This document shows, piece by piece, positions 26,820-40,200 of a stretch of DNA of 64,000 nt (positions are counted from its first letter, which is position 1; every line of letters begins with the position of its first letter). This DNA comes from Taenia hydatigena (Eukaryota; Platyhelminthes; Cestoda; Cyclophyllidea; Taeniidae). Location: positions 62,001 through 126,000 of the forward strand of contig JADWOT020001808.1 of the NCBI GenBank assembly GCA_036345935.2, in the 5' to 3' direction. The position numbers were made by a program, and so were the translations under genes. The notes below the pieces were generated by a model. That model was not told where the DNA came from and did no database searches. It saw nothing but the letters and a program-made list of their open reading frames with translations.

Positions 26820-29335
26820 GTCACCTGTCTGTGTGTTGAGAGAGTCGTGCCATCCTGACCCTCGTTCTCCGTCCATTATATTACAAACACAAAATAATGA
26901 TCCCTGTAAACTTCACCGACTCCTTCCAGAAGGATGGGCACTAAGGTGGGAGGTAAGTGTTGAATCCAGTCCACTCAAAACTGTCTCATCGATAGTAAAG
27001 ATATTTTGCCAAGCACTTGAACGAAAGAGGTCACCTTTGTCTAAGGCAATATGTCGAGTTGTGAATTTGATGTGTGAGCATTGACTAAAAATAGGTGATA
27101 AGTAAATGGGCGGAAGCTAGTGGTATTGATGAGGAAGGAACAAGTAAATAAAAGTGCACTCTTCCAGACTGTTTTACGACTCGGTATGTAAGCATAAATG
27201 CACAGAAAATCCAAATATAAACTTTGTCCTGGATTGACGAACATGCACAGCATACAGGCGACCCCTTTTCCAGCGAGACAACAGTCACACGCGAATTCAC
27301 TCGTCTAGCCGTATTATGAGGTATTCTTAGATACTTTGCATTTCCTTGTGTTGCAATCACTTATAGCAATGAGATAAGTTAAAATCTGTACTGTTAAAAT
27401 TTGGCCGTTTAAATCTGCTGCCACTTAGTAGGTAGTAGTTCCAAGTTATGCGCCAAATGCTGATCTCAGCGCTACCCCTCCACATTCGCAAAATTTGATG
27501 CGAATAGACTCGATCAGCCTAATCCTTCTCTATTGCTATTAAGATGAAGGCATGGCGCTGTTAAGAAAGCAACTGTGTGCTTCGTCCGAAGCGTATGCTG
27601 AAATGAAATTCCATTGCTGCGACTTCACTCTTGCATCCTTAGAGTGATCGGTTTACGCCGGTTCCAGGGTTCATCAATTGCATCCTTACGTAAACTCGGT
27701 TGGTAAGGAAACATGAAAACTAAACAGCAATTCGTCGAAAAAGTTCAGGCATCTACAAGATCCGAAAAAATATTTTAGGGGGAGGGACATGGTTTGATGC
27801 ATACAACTCGGTGTCATTTAATAAACAACGCAACGATCAAGGCACCGTGATGGAAGTCCTTATTTGACAGAACTTCGTTGTCTCTCTACACGTGCGGCTT
27901 GTGCTTTTGACGGTGCAGCAGAGATTGGATTTGGCGTCCATGCTGTCTTAAGTCCCGCACCGCCCATGTGTGATGGAAATGAAGTGAATTTCCATCACAA
28001 TATTCTTTTCTCAGAAATGGTCTAGCGTCAGTTTTTCCTTCTTCATCACCTCGTTCGCTCATGCTACTTCTGCGCTCGTTGTGAAATTTCACGTATAGCA
28101 AATCGAAGGGGGATGTGGGACCTCAGCCCAGTAGGAAGACTGGTCTAGAGTGGACGACGCTGGACTCGATGTTGATAATCGTACCCCAACCCATCGTTCG
28201 CAGCAACGGCATCGACACCGTCGTCCACTTCCACAACACTGGCATCAGTGAAAGCGACTGACATGGGTTCGAACTTGAGGATTTTAAGTAACCTTCTACG
28301 TGGGTGGATCAAAAGGCACTGATGCGAAAGGGAACCTACCTTCCATGTGTGAGTGTCCAAAGAGACATGTTGTGTTCAGCTAATGAGCCTTGCACAAATT
28401 CATCGCTAGTGAATTGAAGTTAAATGAGGCTAAATAATCACCTTATCTTCAGTCCTATCAAAACCTTTTTTAGAGTCGTTGGTCATCAACATGCGCAGAA
28501 CGTTCAGCAGAATTTCCACAGCTCAAATGACAACCCCATTTTACCACATTGATAAAAAGTCTGCTTAATTACTTCCAGGTGCTGCTTCATCAATTGATGT
28601 CAAGCCAGAGCTAGGAAATGTTTTGACAACTGAGATGAGTCCATTATAATTGTAGAATGTGATTGCAGTGCCAAGCTACCAACTTACCTCCAATTCAATC
28701 AAAGACGATGGGAAACGGCCGCACATCAAAAGTGGTCTTAATTTGCCCGTCTCCTTCCGACTTAGGCACAACAGTAATGTGGGGCGAGATGCTCTTATTG
28801 CGTTTTCTATTCGCGAGACAAATTTTTCTTTCTGGCTTAATAAACCAGTAGTGAGAAACTTACAGCGATCTTGAGAAGAAAGAGAAAAATAAGTGGATTG
28901 CATTAGCAGGAGCATATGATAAGGGTGATGACGATGACACTTTGAACTTTAATTTCGACTAGACCGCACATTTTCGAATGGATCATTTTCTAATGTTAAT
29001 AATGACATCGTCCAATAGCATTGGATTTTAACTGCCATCGCAAATGTTTCTTCAATTGCTTTGTGATTCAATCCTCCTCGACACTGTTTTCCATTCAACA
29101 CTTTGTTTGTCGAATCGGACTTAAAGCTCTCATACTTTCTTTGATTAATTACGGAGTCTTCTGTGTTTGATCACTCTCTGTACTTCGCAGACCTCCGGAG
29201 ATGGACAAGAGTTGGAGCAAAAATATGACGCTAGGCAGAGGTGCTCTCAACAATCAAAAATAATTTCTGCTATGATTTTATGTTTAGCTGCATATCAGAT
29301 TTATAGGTTTAAAGCAAATATTTAGTATCAGAAAT
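26820..29335 (-). repeat. Dispersed repeat family, copy D (inverted, mosaic)
   Basis: Read on the minus strand from 29335 downwards, this copy first matches copy B from about 41090 to 42470. It then has sequence not seen in A or B (about 27770-27880), and then matches copy A from about 20130 to 21062. It therefore bridges the A and B versions and suggests the fuller element order: the shared 5' part, then the B-only segment, then the A 3' part. The short peptide around 27886-28101 (SSMSERGDEE region) is nearly the same in copy B near 42335-42460, but no known domain is evident. Confidence 0.7.
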
Positions 29336-30309
29336 CTTGCAAACAAAATAATTTGTTATACTGTTTGTGCAACCAAATATATCAGAATCCTTCACGTTTG
29401 TGGCCTGATTTCCAAATTCGCTTATCTTAGCTTGCAAAAAAACATATTGCAACAATTTTAGGAGTGAAATCAACATTGATACGCTCCCTTACATTTGGTC
29501 ATAGTTCGCGCATCAACAACTAAATGCAACCTTAAACTATTAACTGGTGTACTTAAACATCAAATTGACATCGATAGGAACGCAAAAAACGCTGCGAAAA
29601 CCCTAGTTTGCGAACATCGTCTTAAATGAAAGGCGTATTTGTAGAGAGTTCCTCCTCTCCCTCCTGGTTACCCTTGATAGTAGAAGTCTGTATACGTTTA
29701 GAAATCTTTTATGTATATGGGGTGATAAATACAGCTAGGCGAGATATGGGGTTCAGGCCGAGGATGTGCCGCGCTCCAGCGAGTCTCCGCGCTGCTCCGT
29801 CACGTGGTTCAAATTGACTTCCCGCCTCTGGCCTGCAAAGCGCATTTAAAGAATTAGGTATTACAGTATTCACCACAAATTATGTTCAAATCAGAGAAGG
29901 CTTGGAGATTAGGACTTAACTAGTAGGTTGATTCTAAAAAATTGTTGAGAGATTAAAAATGCCCTCATAGAGGCACTTTCTGCAAATATGTTAAGAAATA
30001 TAATTAAGCGGTGGAATTTTGGTCATAGTGTGGCGCAGGAGTTTTGTAAGGCATGCATATTAGTCAGCGATAGACTCCAGAAAAATAACCTTGTTAAGGT
30101 GAGTTTTTAAAAGCACATGGTTGGGGTTTAGTATTAATCAAAACATGTAAAATGTATAATTGATGCTACCTAATCACAAGTAATACGTTAAGACGCATTA
30201 CTCCACATAATTCTTAATGGAAGGTTTTTTTTACGTCTTCAATATAATTTGTTCTGACACATTGAGGCTCAGGCGCTTGTCTTGAGTTGGGCGACGCTCG
30301 GGTTCGTGC
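29336..30309. other. Upstream region of RPB8
   Basis: This stretch is AT-rich apart from a GC-richer patch at about 29755-29850. A promoter for RPB8 may lie here but I see no clear TATA box or initiator at a convincing distance. Confidence 0.4.
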
Positions 30310-30323
30310 CTACATCTCTCCAG
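30310..30323 (+). promoter_or_regulatory. Likely 3' splice site just before the RPB8 start codon
   Basis: The sequence ctacatctctccag ends in AG two bases before the ATG at 30326. It would suit either a 5'-UTR intron or a spliced-leader acceptor, as is common in flatworms. No donor or leader gene was identified in the window, so which one applies is open. Confidence 0.4.
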
Positions 30324-30325
30324 TC

Positions 30326-30799
30326 ATGACTGCTCTTCTTGAAGACATTTTTGATGTCAAAGATGTCGATAAAGATGGAAAGAGGTTCGATAAAGTTTCA
30401 CGCATTTTTGGGGAAAGCGAATCCTTTAAGATGGGCTTGATTCTCGATATACACTCCCAGTTATATCCTCTTAGCAAGGGAGAGAAATTTCGTCTGGTTT
30501 TAACGAAGTCGCTGCTGAATGATGTCCCCAACACCGCTGATAATGAGGACAACGACGAGGTTGCTTCAGAAGAGTTGGACGGTCGGCTGGATAACAGCAA
30601 AATGGCAGAGTTTGACTACGTGTGCTATGGGAAAATTTATCGCATCGAAAGTCAGGATGGCTCTGACGATACTAATAGGCTGGCTTGTTATGTCTCCTTT
30701 GGGGGGATGTTAATGCAGCTTACGGGAGATGCGAGTAATCTCCAAGGTCTTCAAGTCGGAAAGCATCTCTATCTGATGATGAAGAAACTAGCTTTCTGA
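30326..30799 (+). CDS. POLR2H: DNA-directed RNA polymerases I, II and III subunit RPABC3 (RPB8)
   Basis: The 157-residue ORF is RPB8, the small OB-fold subunit shared by all three nuclear RNA polymerases. It follows the family from end to end: LLEDIFDVKDVDKDGKRFDK (residues 4-23), ESESFKMGLILDI (30-42), FDYVCYGKIYRIE (96-108), ACYVSFGGMLMQL (120-132) and the invariant C-terminus LMMKKLAF. It is slightly longer than the human protein (about 150 residues) because the variable loop at residues 66-89 is longer and very acidic (ADNEDNDEVASEEL). ATG 30326 is chosen because homology begins there; the frame is open further upstream but without an ATG. There is no internal intron or lesion. A retrocopy is possible, but the intact frame and the nearby poly(A) signal favour a working gene. 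Confidence 0.96.
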   Translation: MTALLEDIFDVKDVDKDGKRFDKVSRIFGESESFKMGLILDIHSQLYPLSKGEKFRLVLTKSLLNDVPNTADNEDNDEVASEELDGRLDNSKMAEFDYVCYGKIYRIESQDGSDDTNRLACYVSFGGMLMQLTGDASNLQGLQVGKHLYLMMKKLAF

Positions 30800-30879
30800 A
30801 ATCCTTTGCTGTACATGTGAGTGTGCATGTACTTGTTTTGTCTTATGCACATGGGCACAACTGTGACGTGTTGCCTTGC

Positions 30880-30885
30880 AATAAA
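30880..30885 (+). terminator. Poly(A) signal AATAAA of RPB8
   Basis: AATAAA lies about 80 bases after the RPB8 stop codon, a normal distance for a compact 3' UTR. A GT-containing stretch follows within 60 bases. Confidence 0.65.
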
Positions 30886-33278
30886 TCGTTCGACAGATGT
30901 CTTACCTCTCTTGAAGCACCTGGCGTATCGCTTTGGGGTGTACTTAGTGAGTGCCTAGCCTTAGAAAAGGGATTAAATAGAATTTATCTGTTAGCTTATG
31001 CGGAATTGGCGTTTCGCTGCATGCTCCTGTGGTCCTCACATGATGGTACTTCGCACACCTTAAGCTGGGTTGCCTGTGGTGACGCTCTTGCCGTTTCCTC
31101 CTTCTCGGTACATTTGTGGGCTCATGCTTTAGCCGCTGGTGATAATTTTGTTTTATCAATGCTTCTTACTTGGTATGAATTGTCAGTTCACAAAACGAGC
31201 GAAGCTTACGTGCATTGAATTGAAGCCAAGTTTATTTGAGCATTTGACGAAAATGATCATGCTTCAAAGAAAATTTTAATAAGAACAGTGAGATGGGCAC
31301 AAAACAATCCGTCCTTGTAACGATAAGTGGTTCGCATAGCCTGCATGTGACGTTGAGTTCTGAAGAGCTTAGGAAGAAAGAAGTTGGAAAGAGGGGCTAA
31401 CTACGCTACGGCCGTGACACGGGTGCGCTCTTTCGTCCTCTTCCTTTCGGATGGCATCCGAGTGGTGCGGCGTTTCACAAATGTCAACCCAGTTAATAGT
31501 TCGGGCCTCATATGGGCTTATTAAAGAGCTTCATTTTAGTACATGTAGCCATTTAATTTCTTAAGAATACCTGAGACCCTACACACTATCCTAGGAAGAA
31601 AGAATGCATCGCCTTAATTGCAGCAATTACTGTTTGGTCTTTAGGCGACATTTGTAGGAAACACCTTTGTCTGCAATTGAACATTAATACTTGCACCCAT
31701 TAATGTGGGCATGTTCATGTCGGTGACATCCCCTGTTCTCCTCCCAAACTACCTAGTGTCCCTCCAGCTCCACTGCATCGGACACAAGCATGACAGCACT
31801 CATTCAATTGACGCCATGTGCAACAGACCAGTCATGTGCGCGAGTGTGCTTTGAATGGTAGAACCACAAGCAGCGTGCGTAAATAAGGCAGCTGGACATG
31901 GCGATTCATTTCATTTCTTTCCACTATGAGCAACTTTCATCTTAAGCATTGTTAGCAGCAATAATGCGATGATAATGAAGTAATGCACCTTAGAAACACT
32001 CGGCAGGAGAGCATCACGAAGGTTTTAATCATAGCCTCTTCGACGGTCAGATGTTTTAACGCGGATGAAGCGATTCCAGCACGATCAATTACATCAGGCA
32101 GGACTGTACAAGCGTTCACTATGCACATATATTGCTTAAGATTGGCCACAGACTACTCACATTATGCAGTAAGTAATGCCGCATCGTGTACTTATGCGGT
32201 GTGGCTTAAAGCCATTTGAGATCAATTAAATAAGCCTAATTGGTGACATGCAACGGAAATTGTGAGCGATCGCCCTAGTAAATAGAGAAAATTAAGTAAC
32301 AAACGCAATCATTAATGTCTGGACACAGATGGAAATGGTGTGTGAGGTGACCGACCATGCCCGACCTTCAAAGATCAGCCAGCATGTATGTCCTCCTGCT
32401 GTATTCCCCATTAAGGATCGCCGCACTGAACCTGCATCGTGTTTGTTTGTTTTTTTCTTTGTGGTGCTATGAGCGGTACACAATAGATCAGATTTGTCAT
32501 GCTGCCATTTCACTCAGGTTCTTCATGTCTTTACGCATTGAAGACCACGATCGTCGCTGCTTTCAGATTCTTACAATCAAACGTTATTTTACGGGTTCGT
32601 ACGCACATTTTAGCTGTGCATTGACGTTTAACTTGATTGCACTGTCTTCAAGTAAACATACCCCACTGGCTAATTTCCTCAACACCCTTTGGCATTAAGC
32701 ATGGCTGCTGCTTTGAAATTCACAATTCCCATTTATAAACCGTAGCAGCAATGACTACCTTTCATTACTTCTCCCTCAACAGATGCTCATAGCTAGGTTG
32801 CAGAAGTCAATGTATTCCTATTTGTAGAACAAACAATTAAACAAATAGAGGGGCGCCTTTCACTTCTAGACATTGAATGGCCCTTTTTTAGAGGTTTTGT
32901 GGACATTCACGATAACTATCGAAAATACCAGCTCATACAAACCATGAAGTTATCACGATTTCATTATAGGGGACGTTGATAGCCCAACAACAACAGCAGA
33001 CAACAGCGAATGCCATACCCCGGCAATCCCAACAAAACCCAACGCCCACTTGTGTCCCATCTTCTGCATGCCACCCTCGCCCTTCGTTTACTCGTGCGTG
33101 CTGGTGAGCTCTACATGCACCAATATCCCGGTAACCTGGACTGATTGGGTTGGCTAGGCAAAGACATCACTTATTGGTTAACGCTGTGAGAAGTACAGGT
33201 GGTCGTGGTCTCATAGATTCAGAGTTCACTTCCTGTCCAAGAGCCATTGGCATCCATTCAGCCACGAGATTCATATGC
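30886..33278. other. Spacer downstream of RPB8
   Basis: An open frame runs from about 30817 to 31218, starting 18 bases after the RPB8 stop, but it lacks an ATG at its start and overlaps the poly(A) signal. A minus-strand frame at 31952-32149 is also unassigned. I see no supported gene. Confidence 0.4.
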
Positions 33279-33435
33279 CTAACCGCTCCTGGCCTGAAAA
33301 TCACATTCAAACAAATATGTATCATGTAGTCTCCTATCTCTTTACTCACCAGGCCCGATGTATCTATTCCCATGAATACTGCCGACATTTGCTCTTTCCA
33401 ATGGTCTTCTTCCTCCCTTAGTATGCGAAATTCGT
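33279..33435 (-). other. Candidate last two exons of an unidentified gene
   Basis: On the minus strand, an 86-base open stretch (33350-33435) encodes the charged peptide FRILREEEDHWKEQMSAV and then GIDTSGL, and ends at a strong GTGAGT donor. A 56-base intron closes at tgattttcag (AG at 33294-33295), and the spliced frame stops after four more codons (TAG at 33279-33281). The composition and splice sites look real, but I do not recognise the protein and found no upstream exons. It may be a relic or chance. Confidence 0.28.
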
Positions 33436-36400
33436 CTTTGCACCGGCAGAAGGCACGCTTTTGTACAGGCACATTGCGTTATGACTAGCTGTGACTGAAG
33501 AAGTGTGGAGTTGTGCATCGAAGATTAGGCAGCTTGTTGGTGAATTGACTACCATCACCCAATATGCATCCTTCCTCAAAGTATGGCAGAAGCTGCGATG
33601 TACTTTATGTGGCGAAACAAGTCTCGACACCTGCACTAGACCACTCCCTTGTTTGCCTAATTGTAGCAAATAATGTTGCATCTGTTTAAATTGCTCAAAA
33701 CTTGCAATTGAGCACAAAGTAGGTCAATGATATTAACTTCAGATCGCTACTAAATTCCATAATTTCAATCGTTTCTTGTTTAGTCACGTCACCTATGGTG
33801 AGGCTCGCTTTTTCCAAAATAAAAGCATTTCCAGGGGGATAAAAGATATTAAGGATGAATTTATTTGGGTTACAAAATGGACCCTTTTGAATTAAATGCC
33901 GATTCGCGTTTCGACTAGTTCGCGCCCATGTCCGCTTAAATTTGATGTTGATTGAGACGCACACACCAATCACTTTGGGGTGCAGTGATCTACTTCCTTT
34001 CAAATATAATGCGCTTTGTTTTTACGATCAGCAAGCTAGTAAAGTGCTATATGACTGATTTCTTATAAGTGCATCAAGAAATAAAAGGATTTAAATGAAT
34101 AAAGTAGTGGGAGGATGTGAGCGTACCTTCATCCCATTGGCAGGGACTACCCCAACATTTGTCAGAGGGCCATGCACCTCGGACATTTAACAAATATCTC
34201 GACAGCAGCAGTCGAGGTGTGCATTAGTTGAGCTCAATTGCAGTGAAAGCAATACTGAAACGCTGTGGCTAATCAGCACGATTAAGAATAGCTTGAACAC
34301 AGTGTTCACCTCGGGCTCTATGTGCTCAAAATGCATTTTAACGTAAGTAATTTAAAATTGTCTACCCATTAATGTAGAGTAGCGCCCTTACACAAGTCTT
34401 CTTGTACTTGTTCTCCATTCCAAACAATATGGAAACCTCACAATTTAGGGCTTGGTTTGCCCTTAAGGGAAAGTCGTTAGGAGACTCCTTTTATCTTTAT
34501 CTTTGCTAAAGTTGCTTCTATCCTTGCACGATTTGGCTTCGAGTAAATCCATTTTCACTCATAGAGCACTCACCATTAGAAATCTCACTCATTCGAGTAA
34601 ATTTGCTGAGAAAAGCGGGGTGTGGGAGAACATCAGACGGTGAGATTACATACACCACGCACGGTAGGCCAGTGAATTGACAGCTTCGATTTGGCCGTTT
34701 CCATGCACGTTTACCTTATCATTGAAGAAGTGATGTGACTAGAAGGCTCTATTCCATGCAGCTGCAAATATTTTCTTCATTTATTTCTTTTTTTTAAACT
34801 TGAATTCCGCGAACGAGTGATAGTAGGTTTTAAAGTGGGAGCTACTCTTGACCCCAATTCATTTTCTAGAGCGCTTAAAGCTTGGAATTTCAGGATTGTG
34901 CTTATTCACATCTGAAAATTTGTTAGACTGTGGCTGGTAACACCGTCAACGGGCGGGATGGAGTAAAAAGCTGGCTTAATTTATGTGCGCCACAAACGCA
35001 TGATTTAGTCTCGGCCTCATAAGAAAATAGGTCGCTGAGGTGAAGACGTATTAGTTTTTTCACACACCAGCTTTAAAGAAATGCGTAGAAAGTGGAAAAT
35101 GTCTAAATATTAAAGCAAATTCACCCAACCCAAAGTCATTTCTCATTCGAGGCATCCAGGTGTGTTAGAGACCATCGCTTGGAAATAGCACTGGATATGA
35201 GGAAGCACATAGCAGTGTAGACCAATATTTAAAATGAATTCTTCTACGCTAAACACTCTTAGATACGATTTTGTGCTTCCTGATAACGTTTTGTCGTCTA
35301 CCGTGCTACTTGACGCTGACCTGCTCCACGCACTCGGTACTGGGATTCCCATTCCTTCAGTTAACATTTCACAGATACATACAAGGTGAGACAGTGACTA
35401 AAGATGGGATCATCTGGTCCATCTCAGTCAATGGAGACCGTTCATTACATCAGCTTAATGTGTTCCGCCTCATTTTCCTTCTCCCCCATTTACGAATGTC
35501 GGAACTAATCTTGCCTTCCATTTGCCAACACTTCACAAACGACTTGAGGCAAGATTAGATGTGCAGGGATCTCCTGCTTCCTGGTTCTTCTCGAGAGTGT
35601 GCGATAGCTGCCATCCAAAGATGGGGCTTCTTTACATCTGTAGGCTGTGCCTAAATGCAACATCAATGGGAAGGCGAGGTGGCATTTCCACCCGGCACAT
35701 ACGTGGCATAAATGCTAGCAATTGTGTAATGCTTCAAAGAAATTCAGTGCTGTGAGATGACAGCTTGGGTTGAGCTGTTTCCACACGATGACTCACTAAA
35801 AACGTGTAGGCGTTTTAAAAATTTGTAAATATGGAAGCCGATCCACCAAACTTTATTCGCTAAAGTCAACACAAATAGCACCTCAAATCAATGGATAAAC
35901 AAAATTCATTTGTCTTTAAAGGTTCACTTAGATTAATCTTTATAGTCAAAGTTCAAAGTATCCAAAACCAAAATATACTGACCATTCCGCACACATTGCA
36001 TTAAATTCAACATTGCCCTGCAGCTTATTCCGCATACCATTGTCACTGCATTTAGAAACCGTTCCCATTGACTAAGTACAAATGCGAAGCATCGATGGGA
36101 TGGTGTAGACTTTTGAAGCGGCGAATTCCATCCTGGAAGCAGAAGTGCTTTGCAACTCATACAAACTGGAAGCCACTAATTACCAAATCAAGGCAGTGAT
36201 TTAAAGACCAAATCATAGTCTGCTCACGCCATAACCAGTTCAAATTTACACATTGTCAAACCGCAAATAAACTTAGCAATCACAGAATAATCGCAGTCAT
36301 CAGCGATGCCACAATTTTGGGTTGCATACTTCATTTTAGTGAAACCGCGAGTTACTGCAGCATTCAATACCTGCATGTTAATGTGAGTGCACATAAAAAC

Positions 36401-37235
36401 GCGCAATTTTAGGGTCAACGCCAATTTGTACATCAGACACGCCGAACCCACTCGTCTCACAGCCATTTTGTTAACAAGTCCTTGTCCTTTATACCCAGGA
36501 CAGTTCTTGTGTGCCAATGAAATCGGCACTAAAGCGACCGTCGCTGTGAATGAAGTTATGAAGATTTTTAACACCGCATTTCGTACCACGGATAATTTAG
36601 TGTCCGCAAAATCGTTTAAGACTACAATCAATTTGGCGTTGATTTCTGCTGACAAAGCCTAATGTGTAAAATGGAAACAAAAGACTGCGCTTCTTCCATG
36701 CGCGATTAAAATTGAAGGGTAGCAGCATACTGCACTGACCTCACACCTCCTACAGGGCAAAACCGATCGAACCCTCCTTCTGATCTCCTCTGCCACTCAT
36801 GCAGAAGTGCACGTCAAGACGGCTTCCTTCCTGGCTATTTTTGGTCATAAGTGCAGTTTTGATCTTATGCAATAAACTTCACGCATTTGCCTCATAATGT
36901 GTTCCCGCATTTTTTAACATTGACTGCTCGATTCACAAATCTTCCTCCTTGAGTCGCATTCGTTCATTCTTTCCTTTGCTCCCCCACTCATATGCCCCAG
37001 TTATAATAGCGGTGGCCACTTTCTACGACTGAAAATTCACTTTCGCGTGTGATTTATGGATGTTTTCATGACGATGAGAATATGGTTGCATTTACGGCGA
37101 AGTCAGAATATAAGCGTTTTGTTCCAGTGATCGCATCCGGTACTCTACCCATCGAGCTTTGTCAGGTTTTATCACAGCATCTACTTCCTTTCCTCACTGG
37201 CAATCACATTTTGAGAGAAATGTCCGACAAGTCTG
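33436..37235. other. Spacer with weak coding candidates only
   Basis: One plus-strand stretch (35234-35385) starts with ATG, is open for 50 codons and ends at AAG|GTGAGA, so it could be a first exon. An open frame at 35459-35755 holds a CDSC...CRLC cysteine pattern, but its phase does not join to that donor. A 145-codon minus-strand frame (36224-36658) follows a good acceptor but matches nothing I know. Confidence 0.4.
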
Positions 37236-40200
37236 CGATTTGTCTAGCCCCTACCCTTGGCCCAAGACCTACAGCTTAGGCTTCTTAACTATTTTTTTGA
37301 TTGATTAGTCCATTTGCTGAGTTTATTTCCAGTGTGAAAGAGTGACAATCTCTGTAGCCGTGATTTGGATGTATGCTTGGTTGAAAGTGGATGGTAGCAT
37401 ACCATCTTCCACATTCTTCCCTTCGCGTTGTTTTAAATAGCAGTCCAATTGAAGTCAGTGCTGGTAGTCTACATGTTCAAAACTTCCAATGCAATTGAAC
37501 CCCTCAAAACAAGATCCCAATAATTAAGTATGCCTCTGCGCCTTTTGGCATTATCTTTCACCTCATGCGCCTGCATAAATATCTCAATTTCTAAAAACCT
37601 GTTCAAATCCACAATTTGCACCTCGTTTCAATTAATTACAACATTTCCAGCAATGCTGCTTCACAGAGCCCCTTAATTTGTGGGACAAAAAGGTTAATAC
37701 GCAGGAGTCTGCTCTCCAAACAATATTCTTCTCCAGGTCTTCTGAATAACTTATAGTTTTACCATAATCAAGCCGAGATTTGACGCTAAAAAGAAACAGC
37801 GTTTTGTGCATAATTATGCTTGCTGTATGTTTACTTAGAATAGAGAAGACAGCAGGAACGTAATATTCTTTTGCAACTAACCGTTGTGGTTCCGAACATG
37901 TACGAGGCGATACACTTTGCGATCAACTAGATGGTGGAATCAGATAAAGCGAGAGTGGGATGCGTGTTATGCATAGAGTGGGGCTTAGGGTTGTTGACAG
38001 GGCATAAGTCAGCTCATTTTAGCATGGTTTAGTGACAGAGGCCTAATGTAGTCCCATTTCCTGTAGAACAACGAAAAATATCGTCAGCTTTCCAGAACTC
38101 ATGCTTTAGTGAGTGTACATTCACTATTGTCTTCCGGAAATCAGCTCCCCAGATTCGGTAGCCTTCATGGTTTGTGCATTCAGTTGCTTCTTCGTCATAT
38201 TTTAGCTGACCCTGTATTAGTAGTCTGGCACTAGTTTTACCTTAGATCTGTCCCTTTCTTCTTGGTGGCGTTTCATTTCGCATTCATAAGGAGATTCGGC
38301 TATAATATAGCTTTTGCCACATTCTCATTTCGCCCCTTTCACGTTTTACAATTGTAGTGCCCACATTAAAGGAGTTCTAGGCTCAAAAACCTCACATTTA
38401 ATGTCGCAATAGAGCCTTTGTCTTCTACATGGCCACCAGATTTAACTGCGTTGTGGCGATTAGTCCTGCGCATGCATATATCACCAGTACTTCATGTCTG
38501 CTGGAGGTGCGCATGTGATCTGGTGCTAGCCATCCAGCAGTGCACACCATGTGTCTCTTCCTTCTCTTCCCTTTAATTAATATCCATCTGTAAAAGCCTT
38601 TGCTGCGCCCCAGTCTCCGCGCATTCGCCTACCTGCATGTTAGACGACGCCTGCAACGGTCATGGGGAAGAAAAGTGAGCAGCAGCAATGCTTGATTGAA
38701 TGAGCGAGTGGCATCAGAATTCAGTGGAGGCACGTGTGGCATCGATGCCACTGTCAACCTCGACATTGATGATGGCAATGATGAGGACTTTTGCCGCTGA
38801 GTGTGAGGAATATTTATGTTCTTCAGATGTACCTTAAGGCTAGAAGACGGTTTAAATCTAATCGCACGGGTACGTGGTCGCTCTTTTGAGTTTAAGACAT
38901 TGCCGCCGTAAAAATGGCGGCTTCGCTACTTTATATCCTACCTGTGCGTGGTGTAGAGATAGAGGAGTGGCTACAGTGTCAGCAGATAGATTGAAGTAGA
39001 CTAAAGCATAGCAGTGTGTTACGCTGTCAGATGACAAAAGGTTGTTCGAGTTGTATCCAAAGACGTCCTACGTAGGTAGTATAAGTATATTCTCTCCAAG
39101 CACAGTCTTTTCTATGTAGCTCTAGGTTCGTTAGCTAAGCCAAAATGACCTCTACCGCTGCACACTATCTTGCACAATCTCATCCTAACCTACGCCCCCT
39201 TACTCCACGGCAGTCAATGTTGACTCTTTTAGGTAGAGTTGTGCGAAGTATCAAAAAAGCAGTTTATTGTGGATATCTGGACAATTTCTTACCAAACACA
39301 TTTCAACATGTGCTAGGATAAGTGTGGGTCGTCTCAAGCAAGCTCTCACCACCATGCTTTTCCAAGTAACAAATGGAGCTGGTTACAAGCAATTCATTTC
39401 CATCCAAGCTTAAAGCTAAATACCTTTTCATGTAGTTATCCGAACTTCTAACAATACCTTCACCAATCAGTGTACTGTTTATTTGTGAATCCAATTTTAG
39501 TCCTTCTCTTACCCACTTATTTATTTATCCACCCTTTTAAAATGCTTTAATTTTAACTGTCGTGAAGTCCAAGTTCAGATCTCTAACATACATACTGATC
39601 GACTAAAGGTTACAGTACTAAAGTCTATTTAGAACAAATGTATTTTCAAATGTAAGAGCATGGATCAAGCTAATTTAAATTATTAGCCTCAATTGGCGTC
39701 ATCATTGTATGGCAGGGACAATGTGATAAAGAATTCCTGTGAGACAGACACTTGTTATGAGCGCATTCAACAGTCCTCCTTGCAGCTGCTGCATTGAGCG
39801 TCACCCTTGAATTCGTTGAAAGCGAGGTCCCGATCGTTATACCATTCTTTCGTTTCCTTTTACTCCGACCTGTAGCTCGTCTAATGGTGGGGTTTAAACC
39901 AGGGCCACTAGCCACGCCAAAATGTGGGACAGAGGATTGGCTGCAAGAAGTGTTGGCTGTTTCAGATACCGAACTTCCTTCCTAAGTGACATCTAAAGAC
40001 AATGCTAACAACTAGCAACTAAACTCATAGCCAAAATGTGGCGAAGTTCGATTATGGTGTGCTCCTTCATTAACTTTCGGAGAAGGAGATTTAGGTTCCC
40101 ACGCAGACTATTGGCGCGATCAGGCTATGAAGGTCTATAAAGCAGCACACCGTCCTTGTTAATCATCACAATTCTATAAAAAGGTTAGGGACTGCCCTTG

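Noticed and set aside
26785..27084. Open frame crossing the ambiguous base at 26819
   Set aside because: It joins two discontinuous repeat parts across the N, so the frame is not biologically meaningful.
30287..30325. Extra 13-residue N-terminus of RPB8 in the same open frame
   Set aside because: It starts at TTG, is not conserved, and ends at a likely splice acceptor just before the ATG that matches the family start.
35459..35755. Possible BED-like or C2C2 zinc finger (CDSC...CRLC) on the plus strand
   Set aside because: Ligand spacing fits no family well and its phase does not join the candidate upstream exon at 35234-35385.
36224..36658. 145-codon minus-strand open frame after a good splice acceptor
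   Set aside because: No recognisable homology, no early ATG, and open frames of this length are expected by chance in 64 kb on six frames.
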